Below, piece after piece: positions 33,690 through 43,672 of a DNA stretch of 64,000 bases; within the stretch, counting starts at the first letter, position 1, and the number at the start of each line of letters is the position of its first letter. The translations under genes and the position numbers were made by a program. The notes below the pieces were generated by a model. That model saw only the letters and a list, made by a program, of their open reading frames with translations, ran no database searches and was not told where the DNA came from. The stretch comes from Paenibacillus_AA sp045062745 (GTDB taxonomy: Bacteria; Bacillota; Bacilli; Paenibacillales; NBRC-103111), in NCBI RefSeq assembly GCF_045062745.1, contig NZ_JBJGED010000001.1, forward strand, positions 248,001-312,000, given 5' to 3'.

Positions 33690-35024
33690 TTAGTTTCCTG
33701 CCTTGAAGAAGTTCCAGCCGCCCATCTTTTCCGGATTGCCCGGATCGCCCGGAAGCAGCTCCTCGTACTGCAGCGCCGCTTTGCGGAATGCCGCGGCATA
33801 TTGATCGATGATCTCTGGCCGGTAATGTTTGAACCAGGGAAGGGAATACGTTCTCGCTGCAACGCTTTCTGAGACGGGCAAGCTACCTTTTGGCTGCCGC
33901 AAGTCACGGGATGCGTTGGCGATGATGGTTGGTTTGCCATGACCGTATACGTCCGCCTCGTGCTGCAGGGCATGTAGATGTAGAGGCAGGTTGCAGCCGG
34001 GGTTGATCCCTACACCCTCCGCGCGGACCGCTTCGCAATAACGGGTCAACGACAGCCCGCCAAGCTCCTCCGGCACGTAATGTCCGTGCGTGGCATACCA
34101 GCCGCCCATCGTACTGCCCGTACCGGGCTCCGGGCGATGCGGTTTAAGTCCCGGCACGCCTTCAAGCTGCTCCCAGAAGTAATTCATCGCTTTGTCGATT
34201 TCGTTAATCCGCTCGTCATAATATTTTAACTGCACGCGTCCGACAGCGGAGCTGATTTGATGCATGCGAAATTTATAGCCGCCGAGCGGCAGTCCCGCAT
34301 AAGGCTGCAAATAAGGCGTGCGAACATCCGAATTGTACCGCTCGTAATGCCCGAATGCGACGGCCCTCTCGTAAATTTCCCGGTCGTTCGTAACGAAAAT
34401 GCCGCCCTCGCCGATCGCAAACGATTTGCTTGCCATAAGCGACATCGCGCCAACGTCGCCGATCGTGCCGACCCGGCATCCCTTATAGTAGCCCCCTTGG
34501 GCATGGGAGACATCTTCAATTACTTTCAGATTATGTTTTCTGGCTATCGCCATGATCGGGTCCATGTCCGCCGGATGTCCAAGGTAATGTACGACCACGA
34601 TCGCCTTCGTTTTGCCGGTAATGCGATGTTCGATATCTCCGGGGTCCAGACAAAGCGACACCGGATCGATTTCCGCAAATACGACGGAAGCTCCGAGACA
34701 GTAGGCAGGCAGGGCGGAGGCCCAATACGTAATGCTCGGGCAGATGACCTCGTCGCCTATGCCGATTCCGCAGCCGTAAAAAGCGCCGAGCAGCGAGTTC
34801 GTTCCGTTATTGAAAGCAAGCGCGTAGTCCATGTTCAGCCACTCCGCGAATTCTTTCTCGAATTTCTGAGTGATGTCAATGCCGGACATCGAGCCGTCCC
34901 GCAAGACCTGCAAAGCGGCCGCTTCGTCTTCCTCGGTAATAATCGGCCATTTGAACATGTCACCAACCGGCAGATGGAGAGCTTTCGGTCCTCCGAATAG
35001 GGCAAGCTTTTCGTTACTGCTCAT
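33690..35024 (-). CDS. DegT/DnrJ/EryC1/StrS aminotransferase
   Basis: This 444-residue protein belongs to the sugar aminotransferase fold. PLP-site marks are NNGTNSLLGAFYGCGIGIGD (near 72), KVIEDVSHAQGG with Asp171, and the Schiff-base Lys200 in MSLMASKSFAIGEGGIF. It would aminate a keto-sugar or related cyclitol. AAGGAG precedes the ATG. It sits between the ceramidase-like and Gfo/Idh genes. The trio suggests processing of an amino sugar, inositol-type or glycolipid-derived compound (inference). Confidence 0.9.
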   Translation of the reverse strand: MSSNEKLALFGGPKALHLPVGDMFKWPIITEEDEAAALQVLRDGSMSGIDITQKFEKEFAEWLNMDYALAFNNGTNSLLGAFYGCGIGIGDEVICPSITYWASALPAYCLGASVVFAEIDPVSLCLDPGDIEHRITGKTKAIVVVHYLGHPADMDPIMAIARKHNLKVIEDVSHAQGGYYKGCRVGTIGDVGAMSLMASKSFAIGEGGIFVTNDREIYERAVAFGHYERYNSDVRTPYLQPYAGLPLGGYKFRMHQISSAVGRVQLKYYDERINEIDKAMNYFWEQLEGVPGLKPHRPEPGTGSTMGGWYATHGHYVPEELGGLSLTRYCEAVRAEGVGINPGCNLPLHLHALQHEADVYGHGKPTIIANASRDLRQPKGSLPVSESVAARTYSLPWFKHYRPEIIDQYAAAFRKAALQYEELLPGDPGNPEKMGGWNFFKAGN

Positions 35025-35124
35025 TTTCTTCCACTCCTTGTCCGATTTCTTTTCTGTAATAGTGCGTTAGCTTCGACTTCTAGCCGATCGATCATAGCCG
35101 CATACGTATCGGCGTAGTTCCGTC

Positions 35125-36411
35125 CTATATCCGTATAAGGGCGGCCAGCTTTTCGCGGATCGCAGGCTCAGCCGCTTCCGTAAAGGGAGAGCAGAGACCG
35201 AAGTACTTGCAGGAGCCGACCGGCTCGTATCCGCCTTCACCGAGCTGCCTGGCGGTAGACACGTAACCGATCATTCCGTTGCAATAAGCGACCGGCAGTA
35301 CGCCTCGGCCGGACATCTCTTTGACAAACAGCCCGTATTCCACCACCATCTCTGCGTTCATGGCGAGAAGCGACAACCCTTCGGATAGATCCATTCGCAC
35401 CATATCGAACTCTGCGGCCGGCCGAACCAGTTCCGGATGGTCCAGCAGCAGCTTCGCCCATTCGTGTACTCCGGCATCAGCCGACTGGCTATATTCAGCA
35501 AGCTCCTCCAAGGACGGGACGGAAGCGAACGACAACGGAAGTTTGATGTGCGCCCCTCCCGGCGAGCAGGGCTGCAGCGTCTGCATCGGGCGGACGAGCA
35601 CTTCCCGGGCCGATTCGTAGAAACGCGCTCCAAGCCGCCGCACATCTTCATCGTGTCCGCTGTAAAACTTGCCGTCGCGGTGCAGCGAAGGACGCACATC
35701 GCCGCAGCATCCTTGCAAGAACAAAGCGACACAGCGGTTATCCGCTTCTTGTTCCAACCGTTCCATCGCTATACCGCAAAATTCCGAGGATACAAAATTG
35801 TCGCTGGTCGTTGTAGGATGGCACGTATAATGGACGATCAACGCTTTCGCTTCTCCGGTTCGGTTGACGAAACGGATTACCGTTACCTCAGGATCGGCCG
35901 GTCCTTGCTCGTTCGGCGATCCGACGATTTTGCCGTCCGCCAGTTTTCTGCGGTTAATGCCAATATCGCATGTACCGGACCCCCGCTGGATTACGACCGG
36001 CTCGAGATTAGCCTCGGCCTGCTCGACTCCGGCGAGCAGCTTTCGCTCGACCTCCTGCAAATACGTTTCGTCCGCCGCTCCGAGAGACGGCATAAGCAGG
36101 GACGTTTGTGGGCCGGAATGGCTGTGGGAGGCGCTCAAGACGATGTCTTCCGCGCCCATGCCCCAGCGCAACGCAAGCTCCCGACGCAGCTTCTCTGTAA
36201 GCTCCGTTCCCCACCAGATGAGGTCGGCGGCGACGAGAAGGCGGTTGCGCGCCTTTCCCTTTTCTTCGTCCCACTGTCGGAACAGCAATACTTTTGCGTA
36301 GATGGGGTGATGCACGCCTTCAAAGACGCCTTGGCGACTGCTGTACCCGGCCAGCGGCACGGGAGGGTCGGGAGTAATGTCGATCTTGTTTGTGCCCAGC
36401 AAAAATTCCAT
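35125..36411 (-). CDS. Neutral/alkaline ceramidase-like hydrolase
   Basis: This protein of about 428 residues resembles the N-terminal catalytic part of neutral non-lysosomal ceramidases. It opens with LLGTNKIDITPDPPVPLAGY, then has the zinc-site stretch LSASHSHSGPQTS and ALIVHYTCHPTTTSDNFVSS. It is shorter than classical ceramidases (over 600 residues), and bacterial homologues of this size are usually annotated only as ceramidase-like. No signal peptide is seen. The start is uncertain: ATG 36411 has GGAG 12 bases upstream, and ATG 36429 is also possible. It leads the operon and diverges from the AraC gene at 36648. Confidence 0.78.
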   Translation of the reverse strand: MEFLLGTNKIDITPDPPVPLAGYSSRQGVFEGVHHPIYAKVLLFRQWDEEKGKARNRLLVAADLIWWGTELTEKLRRELALRWGMGAEDIVLSASHSHSGPQTSLLMPSLGAADETYLQEVERKLLAGVEQAEANLEPVVIQRGSGTCDIGINRRKLADGKIVGSPNEQGPADPEVTVIRFVNRTGEAKALIVHYTCHPTTTSDNFVSSEFCGIAMERLEQEADNRCVALFLQGCCGDVRPSLHRDGKFYSGHDEDVRRLGARFYESAREVLVRPMQTLQPCSPGGAHIKLPLSFASVPSLEELAEYSQSADAGVHEWAKLLLDHPELVRPAAEFDMVRMDLSEGLSLLAMNAEMVVEYGLFVKEMSGRGVLPVAYCNGMIGYVSTARQLGEGGYEPVGSCKYFGLCSPFTEAAEPAIREKLAALIRI

Positions 36412-36647
36412 TTCCGTTTTCAGCTCCATCGTCTTGAAGTTTACATAACATAGATTCGGAGCAGCCGGGGACAGCTCCGGCTTGCATTTCCATCCTTCCG
36501 CGAGAGAAGAGGCAGCATCCCCCCTGTTTTGATATTGCTTGACTCCCCTTATCTGTAATGCAACTTCATGATAAACTGAGAATAGTTGCAAAGTGTGCCA
36601 TTCTATCGTTTCGTTGTGCCATATTTTCTGTCAGGCGGTGGGGTTGG

Positions 36648-37514
36648 ATGAAGACATATCCGGTATATCATGATGCGGTTGCTTATTCAAAGATGGCCAA
36701 AGGACAATTTCCTTTTTACATCTCCATAAACCAGTTTGAAAACACCTCCCTCCATTATCATGACTTTGCCGAATTTTCATTTGTGATCGACGGGCACGGA
36801 ACTGAGACGATAAACGGGGTTCCGCATGCATTTCGACCTGGCACGGCTACGCTGCTGTTGCCGCACCACTATCACGAGATTCACTCCAATCCCGGTTCTT
36901 CGATCTACAAATATTGCTGCATGTTCAGCATCGGCATCTTATCCGATCTGTCTCTAGACTCCTCCGTGTACCATCTATTGTGGAAAACGGGCTCGTCCCA
37001 TCCGTCATTCGCCTATTTCGAGCAGGAAAGCCTAAGGCGGATGCTGGTCATAATGGCCGACTTGAACAGCGAATACGACGACGACCAGATCGGCAGAATC
37101 GGCTTGATCCGAATGAAGCTGGCAGAGGCGCTGCTTATGTTTGTCCGTTCCCGGCAGCAGACACAGCCTGACTTGTCGAGACAAGGCCGATCAGAGACCG
37201 CGCCGGTCATCTGGGAGATCATCTCTTATCTCCATCTGAATTATATGGACCATCATCTGACCTTGAATGGCATAGCCGAAAAATTCAATCTCAGTCCGTC
37301 GTACATCAGCCATGCAACGAAGAAATATACCGGTCAATATTTCCACGATTATATCCATGCCTTAAAAATTCGTAGTGCAACTAGTCTGCTGTTGTCGTCT
37401 GAACTGACGATTACGGAAATTGCCGCTGAAGTCGGGTTTAATTCATCCCGCACGTTTTACCGGGTGTTCAAAAAGATTAAAGGAGTAACGCCTGATAAAT
37501 ACCGATCGACGTAA
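36648..37514 (+). CDS. AraC-family regulator (intact copy A)
   Basis: This 288-residue protein has a cupin sensor domain (about 20-110; YHDFAEFSFVIDGHGTETI, then FRPGTATLLLPHHYHEIHS). A C-terminal AraC helix-turn-helix pair follows (about 190-285; LTLNGIAEKFNLSPSYISHA and ITEIAAEVGFNSSRTFYRVF). The ATG at 36648 follows GGTGGGG. It diverges from the ceramidase-like operon, its likely target. Its upstream region and first part recur, damaged, at 44162-44340 and 48483-48980. Confidence 0.9.
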   Translation: MKTYPVYHDAVAYSKMAKGQFPFYISINQFENTSLHYHDFAEFSFVIDGHGTETINGVPHAFRPGTATLLLPHHYHEIHSNPGSSIYKYCCMFSIGILSDLSLDSSVYHLLWKTGSSHPSFAYFEQESLRRMLVIMADLNSEYDDDQIGRIGLIRMKLAEALLMFVRSRQQTQPDLSRQGRSETAPVIWEIISYLHLNYMDHHLTLNGIAEKFNLSPSYISHATKKYTGQYFHDYIHALKIRSATSLLLSSELTITEIAAEVGFNSSRTFYRVFKKIKGVTPDKYRST

Positions 37515-38402
37515 CAGATTTGCGTGACAATGCTGCGCGAGAGGCGGAAGGGTAAGGGGGCATGTATGATCCGAGGCGTCATCCCAATCTGACTAAATCC
37601 CGTGCAAATCAGGCATTGACGCTTGAGCCATAATGAACGCTAAGCTGGCCATACATATCGCCCCGGAAAGCATTTTGCCCCTCGGCCTGTCCCCATTGCT
37701 CCTCGATAGCTGTTCTCTCTGTTCCAAGCAGGAACGATTTCTCCCCCCCTCGGCTCTGGAGCTGGAGATCCTCTAAGCTGACTGGCTGCACAACTAAATC
37801 CGTCAGCTTATCAGCCGAATGGTGTATCCCCCACGCATAAAATATCCCATTAGCAGGTCGCTTTTTTTAGGCGGTGCCCCCTCGTCTATTTGGCTTTTCC
37901 GTCCCCACCACCGTCGCTCTTCTCGCCCAAACCGTTCAAAATCGATTTCCGGTTTAAAGGCAAGGTATAGTCGAAGCCAACTTGGCTGGCGATCTCGCTT
38001 ACCATTGCTTTCGACATGACGACAAGACCAACTCCATAACCGAATGCCCCTGTCTTCCGTACGCCTTTATTGTAGAAAAACGTGCACGCAGTCACACACT
38101 GAGAAGCAAAGCCAATATGACAATAAAAGCAGACGATATGTGCTGTTTCCGCACCGTACAGCAAGAGATAATTAAATAGGCTGGGCACCCGCCATGCAAT
38201 ACAAAAAAAGTGTCATGTTAGCTTCAATCGCATCTTGCTGGCTGTGGAACGGCTTGCACCAACAAGAAGGAGGTCGACCGAAATGCCTTACAGTCATCGC
38301 AGGCGAATAAACCGCATCCAGTTAAATTAATGGTTGTTACTCCGGGATCGACGAATCTGGAGTAAAAACCATAAAAATTCAAACATTGAGGTGTTTATAG
38401 GC
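37515..38402. other. 888-bp region with possible gene debris
   Basis: No complete gene is recognised. On the minus strand two adjacent open stretches (about 38188-37886 and 37860-37609) give protein-like sequence, for example TGAFGYGVGLVVMSKAMV and DLVVQPVSLEDLQLQSRGG. They are separated by stops and lack convincing starts. They could be a broken gene of about 190 codons. The last 60 bp lead into the GH36 gene. Confidence 0.35.
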
Positions 38403-40808
38403 ATGTTATACCCGTTAAGTAACAAATTCGGAGCAATTTCAATTGATTCCGTTGCAGGAACATGGTCAATGACTGCAGATCAACGCTTGGTCATGGAATC
38501 CTTTTCGCTCGTATGGGAAGTAGATGGCTCCCAGATCCGCTGTCTGGAGAAAACCAATTCGGTCGAAATGAATCAAGGCAAAGACTTGCATGGACGATAC
38601 TCGGAACTTGTTGCCGATTGCGGCGCCTCAGGTACGGGGAAGAAGTTTGCGGTTTCGTTCCGGTTATATGAAGAAGAATGCTTCTTGACCATAAAAGCCC
38701 GGGTCAAAAATGTTGGAAAAACAGCCATAAAGCTCGGGAAATGCCATTTATTGCACAAGAGCGGCAGTATTGATCTTGGCGAGGGAGCCGAGGAAACGGT
38801 GGCGCTTTGTCAAACGGCCTGGGTTACCGATAATTATGTGAAAAAGCTTTATTCTGAAAACAACTGTCACCGGAGCAAAACGGTCGGTTTGCTGTATAAT
38901 CGGTCCCATAAACTTGCATTCAACTGCAGCTTTATGACCTTTGACCGAATAAATACGGAGATTGCATACAGCACGTCCCACAACAAGATTCATGTTGATG
39001 GTTACTGCGACTTTGATGATTATGAGCTTCAGCCGGATCAGGAAATCGAGTCCGAAACGATCGGGTGCGATTGGTCATACGATCCATTCGCGTCTTTGGA
39101 AAATTGGGCAGCGAAGGTGAGCCATTATTACAAGCCCCGGATAGCCCCGAAACCGTCCGTCGGCTGGCTCGGAGGATGGACATGGAGGGACGGTTTTACC
39201 CAACAAACGTACGAAGAACTTGTGCTGGAGAATTCCGCCGCCATCCAAACGAGACTCGAAGGGTTTGATGTCACGAATTTCTGGGTAAGCATCGGCAATT
39301 TAAAGCATATGCTGCCGGGAAACTGGACAGCATTTAACAAAACGTCGTTCCCCCACGATATCGAATGGCTTGTTTCCAAATTGGCGAAAAACGGACAACG
39401 TCTTGGCTTTTGGGTCGCTCCCTTCTGGATACCGGACAAGTTGAGTCCGCTGTTTGAAGAACACAAGCACCACCTGTTAAAAAGGCAAGGAGAGTTCGTC
39501 AAAAGCAATTCCAGGTGGAGGTTCGGGAAGTCCGGGGATTTGCCGCCTGACGAACGGGTTGGCTTCTATTGCCTGGATGGAAGTCATCCCGATACGGTTG
39601 ACTTTTTGAAGCGAACCTTTGAATTTTATCAGAAGCTGGGGATCAGGTACTATATGATCGATTTTCTTTATACGGGATCGGGCTCGACCCCGGGACACTT
39701 CCTCTATGATGAATATTTTGACCGCTCCAAGGTGAAAGGTCCCGAAGTATACAGAGAGGCTTTGAAAACGATCCGGGAAGCTGCAGGCGAGGATGCGTAT
39801 ATTTTGTCTTCGACCGGAACAACATTCCAAAACATCGGTTGTGTCGATGCTGTAAGGGTTGCCCCCGATTGCGGTGAAGGACGTCCGCTTATAAAAGGGA
39901 TGAATGAATACCCTGCCATGTATACGATCAATACGTGGAATTTGATTCGAACCGTATCGACCACAATGGCCAACACTTATTTTACAGATCGGAAGTTGTA
40001 TTATAACGACGCTTTCAATGTGATGACCATCGATAAGCCTGTTCCTTTGAACGAAGCGATTATCACAGTCAGCATGTTTGCTTTGTCAGGCGGTCCCGTG
40101 ATGCTCGGGGACGACATTTCGACCATTGGCGAAGAACGGCTTGCGCTTATCAAGAAGTCGCTTCCGCCATACAACAAGATGGCCAAACCGGCAGATTTGT
40201 TTGACGCCGTATATCCGGATTGGCCCAAAATATTCAATTTGAAGGTCGAGAAGGATTGGGACGAATGGAACGTTATCGGCGTCTTGAACACCGAACCTGC
40301 GACCATAAAAATGGAGCTCTCGCTGGACAAACTTGAGTTGGAACACGGCCCTACCTACACCGTGTTTGATTTTTGGAACGAAATGTATTTGGGCGAAATA
40401 AAAGACCGTCTCGAGGTCGAGGTGCCGCCCCATCATATTCGGGTATTTCGAATAGCAAGGTCGAGGCCACATCCTTGGCTGATTGGGACCGATATGCATG
40501 TAACCCAAGGAGGGGTCGAAATCGAACAGCTTGAGTGGAATCCGAACAAACGCTATTTGAGCGGCGTATGCATCCGGCCAAAAGAGGAAGCAGGGAATTT
40601 GTTCTTGAAGCTTCCGAAAGGGTGGAAGCCCGTTCAATATGAAGGGCTTCAAACCGCAAAAGTCCCCATGGATAAAAGCTTAATCGTCCTCAAACCTTTG
40701 GCGTTTCGAACAGAGACACTCACTTGGCGCATCGATTTCGAACCGGAAGACGAAGCGGAACTTCACAACTTGCTGCATGTCGGGGAAGAGAGAGTCATTT
40801 TGGAATAA
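38403..40808 (+). CDS. GH36-type alpha-galactosidase-like glycosidase
   Basis: This protein of about 801 residues is a clan GH-D glycosidase. An N-terminal beta-sandwich (to about 240) is followed by the TIM-barrel. WLGGWTWRDGFTQQTYEELV starts the barrel, GIRYYMIDFLYTG holds the probable nucleophile Asp, and RVAPDCGEGRP the probable acid/base Asp. A C-terminal beta domain closes it. GH36 enzymes release alpha-galactose or N-acetylgalactosamine; the specificity is not certain. There is no signal peptide, so it acts in the cytoplasm. GAGGTG lies nine bases before the ATG at 38403. It is monocistronic, with a strong terminator. Confidence 0.87.
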   Translation: MLYPLSNKFGAISIDSVAGTWSMTADQRLVMESFSLVWEVDGSQIRCLEKTNSVEMNQGKDLHGRYSELVADCGASGTGKKFAVSFRLYEEECFLTIKARVKNVGKTAIKLGKCHLLHKSGSIDLGEGAEETVALCQTAWVTDNYVKKLYSENNCHRSKTVGLLYNRSHKLAFNCSFMTFDRINTEIAYSTSHNKIHVDGYCDFDDYELQPDQEIESETIGCDWSYDPFASLENWAAKVSHYYKPRIAPKPSVGWLGGWTWRDGFTQQTYEELVLENSAAIQTRLEGFDVTNFWVSIGNLKHMLPGNWTAFNKTSFPHDIEWLVSKLAKNGQRLGFWVAPFWIPDKLSPLFEEHKHHLLKRQGEFVKSNSRWRFGKSGDLPPDERVGFYCLDGSHPDTVDFLKRTFEFYQKLGIRYYMIDFLYTGSGSTPGHFLYDEYFDRSKVKGPEVYREALKTIREAAGEDAYILSSTGTTFQNIGCVDAVRVAPDCGEGRPLIKGMNEYPAMYTINTWNLIRTVSTTMANTYFTDRKLYYNDAFNVMTIDKPVPLNEAIITVSMFALSGGPVMLGDDISTIGEERLALIKKSLPPYNKMAKPADLFDAVYPDWPKIFNLKVEKDWDEWNVIGVLNTEPATIKMELSLDKLELEHGPTYTVFDFWNEMYLGEIKDRLEVEVPPHHIRVFRIARSRPHPWLIGTDMHVTQGGVEIEQLEWNPNKRYLSGVCIRPKEEAGNLFLKLPKGWKPVQYEGLQTAKVPMDKSLIVLKPLAFRTETLTWRIDFEPEDEAELHNLLHVGEERVILE

Positions 40809-40841
40809 GAAAAACCGTCCGGGTCCCGGACGGTTTTTCTT
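40807..40841 (+). terminator. Rho-independent terminator of the GH36 gene
   Basis: AGAAAAACCGTCCGGG and its reverse complement surround a very small loop, ending in TTTTTCTT directly after the glycosidase stop. Confidence 0.9.
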
Positions 40842-40849
40842 GGCCTAGG

Positions 40850-40898
40850 CATTCAGTTGGCCCATGGGGAGAGCAGGCGGAGGGGCTCCGACCGCTGC
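40850..40898. repeat. Dispersed repeat, copy 2 (left arm only)
   Basis: ATTCAGTTGG then GGGGAGAGCAGGCGGAGGGG and CTCCGACCGCTG match the left arm of the unit at 20011 with only a few differences. The inverted right arm is missing here. The copy ends just before the tailspike gene's 3' end. Confidence 0.6.
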
Positions 40899-40951
40899 CC
40901 AAAATCTAAACTTAATACTTATATTTAAAAAAAGCCCCGAAGGGCTTCATC

Positions 40952-43669
40952 TTAAGTAACCACCATAGGAAGCCAGTTTGCACCATTGTCTGCTGTATTA
41001 ATCCAACCGATGCGAGTTGCATTAGGGTCAGACGCTTTAAATATAGTTCCTGCTGGCAATTTGGTGCTGTTAGTTGGAGCGGCAGTAGCTTTATAACTGT
41101 AAGCAACCTCAATTGAACCATACAGCGGGGTCGTTATTCTTGAGTTATTATCCAAAGTTAACGTCGCTTGACCGGCAGAATAATATTGTCTAGCCCCATT
41201 GTCTGATGTAATTTTTGCATTTGTAAAGGCTACATTTGCTTTATAGAACAATACACCTTTATTACTAATATTAATCGCAGGTCCTAAGTAAAACTCTACA
41301 TTTTCCACAGTGAAGTCAACACTAGATAGTTGGTTTGGAATTCCAAATGAAATCCCCCCATTACCAGAAAACACAATTCTACTTGTTCCATCTGCATGGC
41401 CAATTAAGCGAACTCTACCAATACCACGGGTTTTTGAATTACACAAAAAAACGGTTCCGTTTATTTCGTAATCTCCTGACGGTAATCGAATAATGACATC
41501 ATGAACTAACTCAGTATCGTAAGCTAATCTTGTTAAATTTACTAAATTAGTCGTGTTTGTTGTGGCATTACCTGTGTTTGTTAAAGTGTTATCCTGTGTC
41601 TTTTTAGAAAAGTCATTCAATATGAATCTGATAGGATTTTCAAATCGCCAATTAGATGAATAAGTCACTTCTGTAGCAAAAATACTCTGATCAAGAATGG
41701 TGACGCTTTCAGCAGAGAATAAATTCCCCAGCGATAATACATAAGTCGCACCCAACTTATTATGATTCCATAACCCTGAGATTGTGGTAGAAGAACCACC
41801 GTCAATTCGTATTAAGTGGTCTGGCGGAGTTGTGGCGTTGCCGATTGATAAGGTCATAAATCCATTAATATTCAACCCTTGTGCAACACGGACTTTCATA
41901 ATGCGAGTAGAACCTTCAGCACCGCAACCATTAAGGGCTACACCTCGAGCAATATCAATATAGTACGGATAAGCTACTACACCATTACCTGTGTTATTAA
42001 TGATGTGATCTGCTGCACATGAGTTGAACGTCATATAGGTTGACTCACCGAACCAGTAACCGAACTCTGTATGTTCTAAAGCATAACAACTATTTAATGT
42101 CACGGAAGTACATACACCTGAATTATTAATCCCGGGCCCTGCGATAACAATTCCGCGTGGAGAATAAGCCGTTTGAAGTTGCTCAAGCAATGTCACAAAG
42201 GTTGCTAGACGAACACAGTCTTTATTTGCAACATAGAATTGGCATTGGCGAATAGCCATATTCGGGTAATAGGTGTCTGAACCTTTTAGAACATAATTAC
42301 AGTTTGGAGTTGTTTTGGTTGCCCCACCCCATACCGATAAGTTTTCAAATTTCTTATACAGACCACCGCCTTTCAATAGAATTGCGGCTTCGATGGTAAC
42401 ACCTGTGCCTAAATCCACTTTAATAGACGTTAAGTTAGCCGTACCCCGAATAGAGATAGGATCTAAGTAAATGCTTCGTGTTGGCGCAGGAATAACTAAA
42501 CATGCGGAGTCAGTGGCATCATAGGATTTCCAGCGGTACTCTACTATAGGCTTTGGAACAACTAACTCACCGCCGCCACGCCCGTGCAGGTAGTTAATCG
42601 CAGCTTGGAATGAAGGTCGATCATCGTAGACACCATCACCTTTTGAGCCGAACATCTCTACTGTAACTTCAGAGCAATCTAAGCGAATCCATCGACCAGT
42701 AGCCATTCCAGAAACTTGAAAAACTGTACCGTTATTTGCTGTAGATGTACTAGTAGCATCCCAAATAAAGTTACCACCACCCTTATATGGATTAAGTTCG
42801 ATAAAAATGTCGGGTGAATGATAACCTTTTACAGCAACACGCATACCGTTTTGCGGTGAAATGATGGCCAGCATGTCGGAGATGGAATCAACACAGCGAT
42901 TACAATCATTAACCTGCTGCTGTGATACCCCGCTTGAATCCAAAATCGCACTCGCTGGGTGCGCCCCAGCCATATCACGACCTGCCAGCTCGTTATGGGT
43001 GATAAGCTCAAGCTTCTTCGCTATTCCTGGGGGAATTTCACTCTTGTCGTTAGACCCTCCGTATACGGAATCGGCAACCGATAAACCCTCTTTCCCGTAA
43101 GCCGTTAACGATCCCCGGAGTATGCTGCCCGCGGCTAAGGCCGCACCGGCCATGCCGAAGGCCGTTAGCAGCTTTCTGCGGCTTACATGGGTGACGGGCT
43201 CCTCCGGCCATTCCTGCTCCAAACCTTTCCCCGCTTGCCACTCCACCATTTCTGTTTGTAAAATAAGATTTGTATCAGCAGCATTTGCCAGTGCGATAGT
43301 GATACGTACGGTCATATTGATGCCAGTTGACTGCTTCGGTAGTGGTTTTTGCTGTGCAGGGTCAACATGCCCGATTGCAATCATTGCACCTGATCTGTCA
43401 AAAACAGCAATCTCTCGAATGGTAAAGCCGCCAACATCTGGTGGAATAGCTGACTCAAACATCAATGTATTTGGTGCCTGCGTATCATGAATTGGAGTAG
43501 AAGCAGTACCACGCCAAACTTCGTTAGCCAATGCCACCATATTTTCAGTCAAAACAGGATATGAGCCATTGCCATCACCAACGGCGACATGTGTAATCTC
43601 AAGCTGATTTTCAGAGGTTGCACTGGCTAATTTCGTTTTTCCGATTGCTGTTAAAATTGCGCCTGTCAT
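40952..43669 (-). CDS. Chimeric tail-fibre / Tat-like / pectin-lyase-fold protein
   Basis: This 905-residue mosaic starts with a phage tail-collar fibre N-terminal domain (residues 1-140; ASATSENQLEITHVAVGDGN, then VPLAN-like NEVWRGTAS). At 160-200 comes a Tat-like signal, VSRRKLLTAFGMAGAALAAG, which is internal and so should not export. From about 280 there is a tailspike-style lead-in (FIWDATSTSTANNGTVFQVS, GRWIRLDCSEV) and a right-handed beta-helix with the pectate-lyase-3 motif MFGSKGDGVYDDRPSFQAAI. The Tat stretch is GC-rich, while the helix body is AT-rich. AGGAGG precedes the ATG. It may be a polysaccharide-binding or -cleaving spike; no other phage structural genes are nearby. Confidence 0.78.
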   Translation of the reverse strand: MTGAILTAIGKTKLASATSENQLEITHVAVGDGNGSYPVLTENMVALANEVWRGTASTPIHDTQAPNTLMFESAIPPDVGGFTIREIAVFDRSGAMIAIGHVDPAQQKPLPKQSTGINMTVRITIALANAADTNLILQTEMVEWQAGKGLEQEWPEEPVTHVSRRKLLTAFGMAGAALAAGSILRGSLTAYGKEGLSVADSVYGGSNDKSEIPPGIAKKLELITHNELAGRDMAGAHPASAILDSSGVSQQQVNDCNRCVDSISDMLAIISPQNGMRVAVKGYHSPDIFIELNPYKGGGNFIWDATSTSTANNGTVFQVSGMATGRWIRLDCSEVTVEMFGSKGDGVYDDRPSFQAAINYLHGRGGGELVVPKPIVEYRWKSYDATDSACLVIPAPTRSIYLDPISIRGTANLTSIKVDLGTGVTIEAAILLKGGGLYKKFENLSVWGGATKTTPNCNYVLKGSDTYYPNMAIRQCQFYVANKDCVRLATFVTLLEQLQTAYSPRGIVIAGPGINNSGVCTSVTLNSCYALEHTEFGYWFGESTYMTFNSCAADHIINNTGNGVVAYPYYIDIARGVALNGCGAEGSTRIMKVRVAQGLNINGFMTLSIGNATTPPDHLIRIDGGSSTTISGLWNHNKLGATYVLSLGNLFSAESVTILDQSIFATEVTYSSNWRFENPIRFILNDFSKKTQDNTLTNTGNATTNTTNLVNLTRLAYDTELVHDVIIRLPSGDYEINGTVFLCNSKTRGIGRVRLIGHADGTSRIVFSGNGGISFGIPNQLSSVDFTVENVEFYLGPAINISNKGVLFYKANVAFTNAKITSDNGARQYYSAGQATLTLDNNSRITTPLYGSIEVAYSYKATAAPTNSTKLPAGTIFKASDPNATRIGWINTADNGANWLPMVVT

Positions 43670-43672
43670 TAT

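Noticed and set aside
35437..36453. 338-codon open frame antisense to the ceramidase-like gene
   Set aside because: Antisense shadow. The minus-strand reading has conserved zinc-site motifs and a coherent operon.
43081..43210. Functional Tat export signal in the chimeric protein
   Set aside because: The twin-arginine segment is about 160 residues from the start and well downstream of a strong AGGAGG/ATG, so export by it is unlikely unless translation also begins internally near residue 141.
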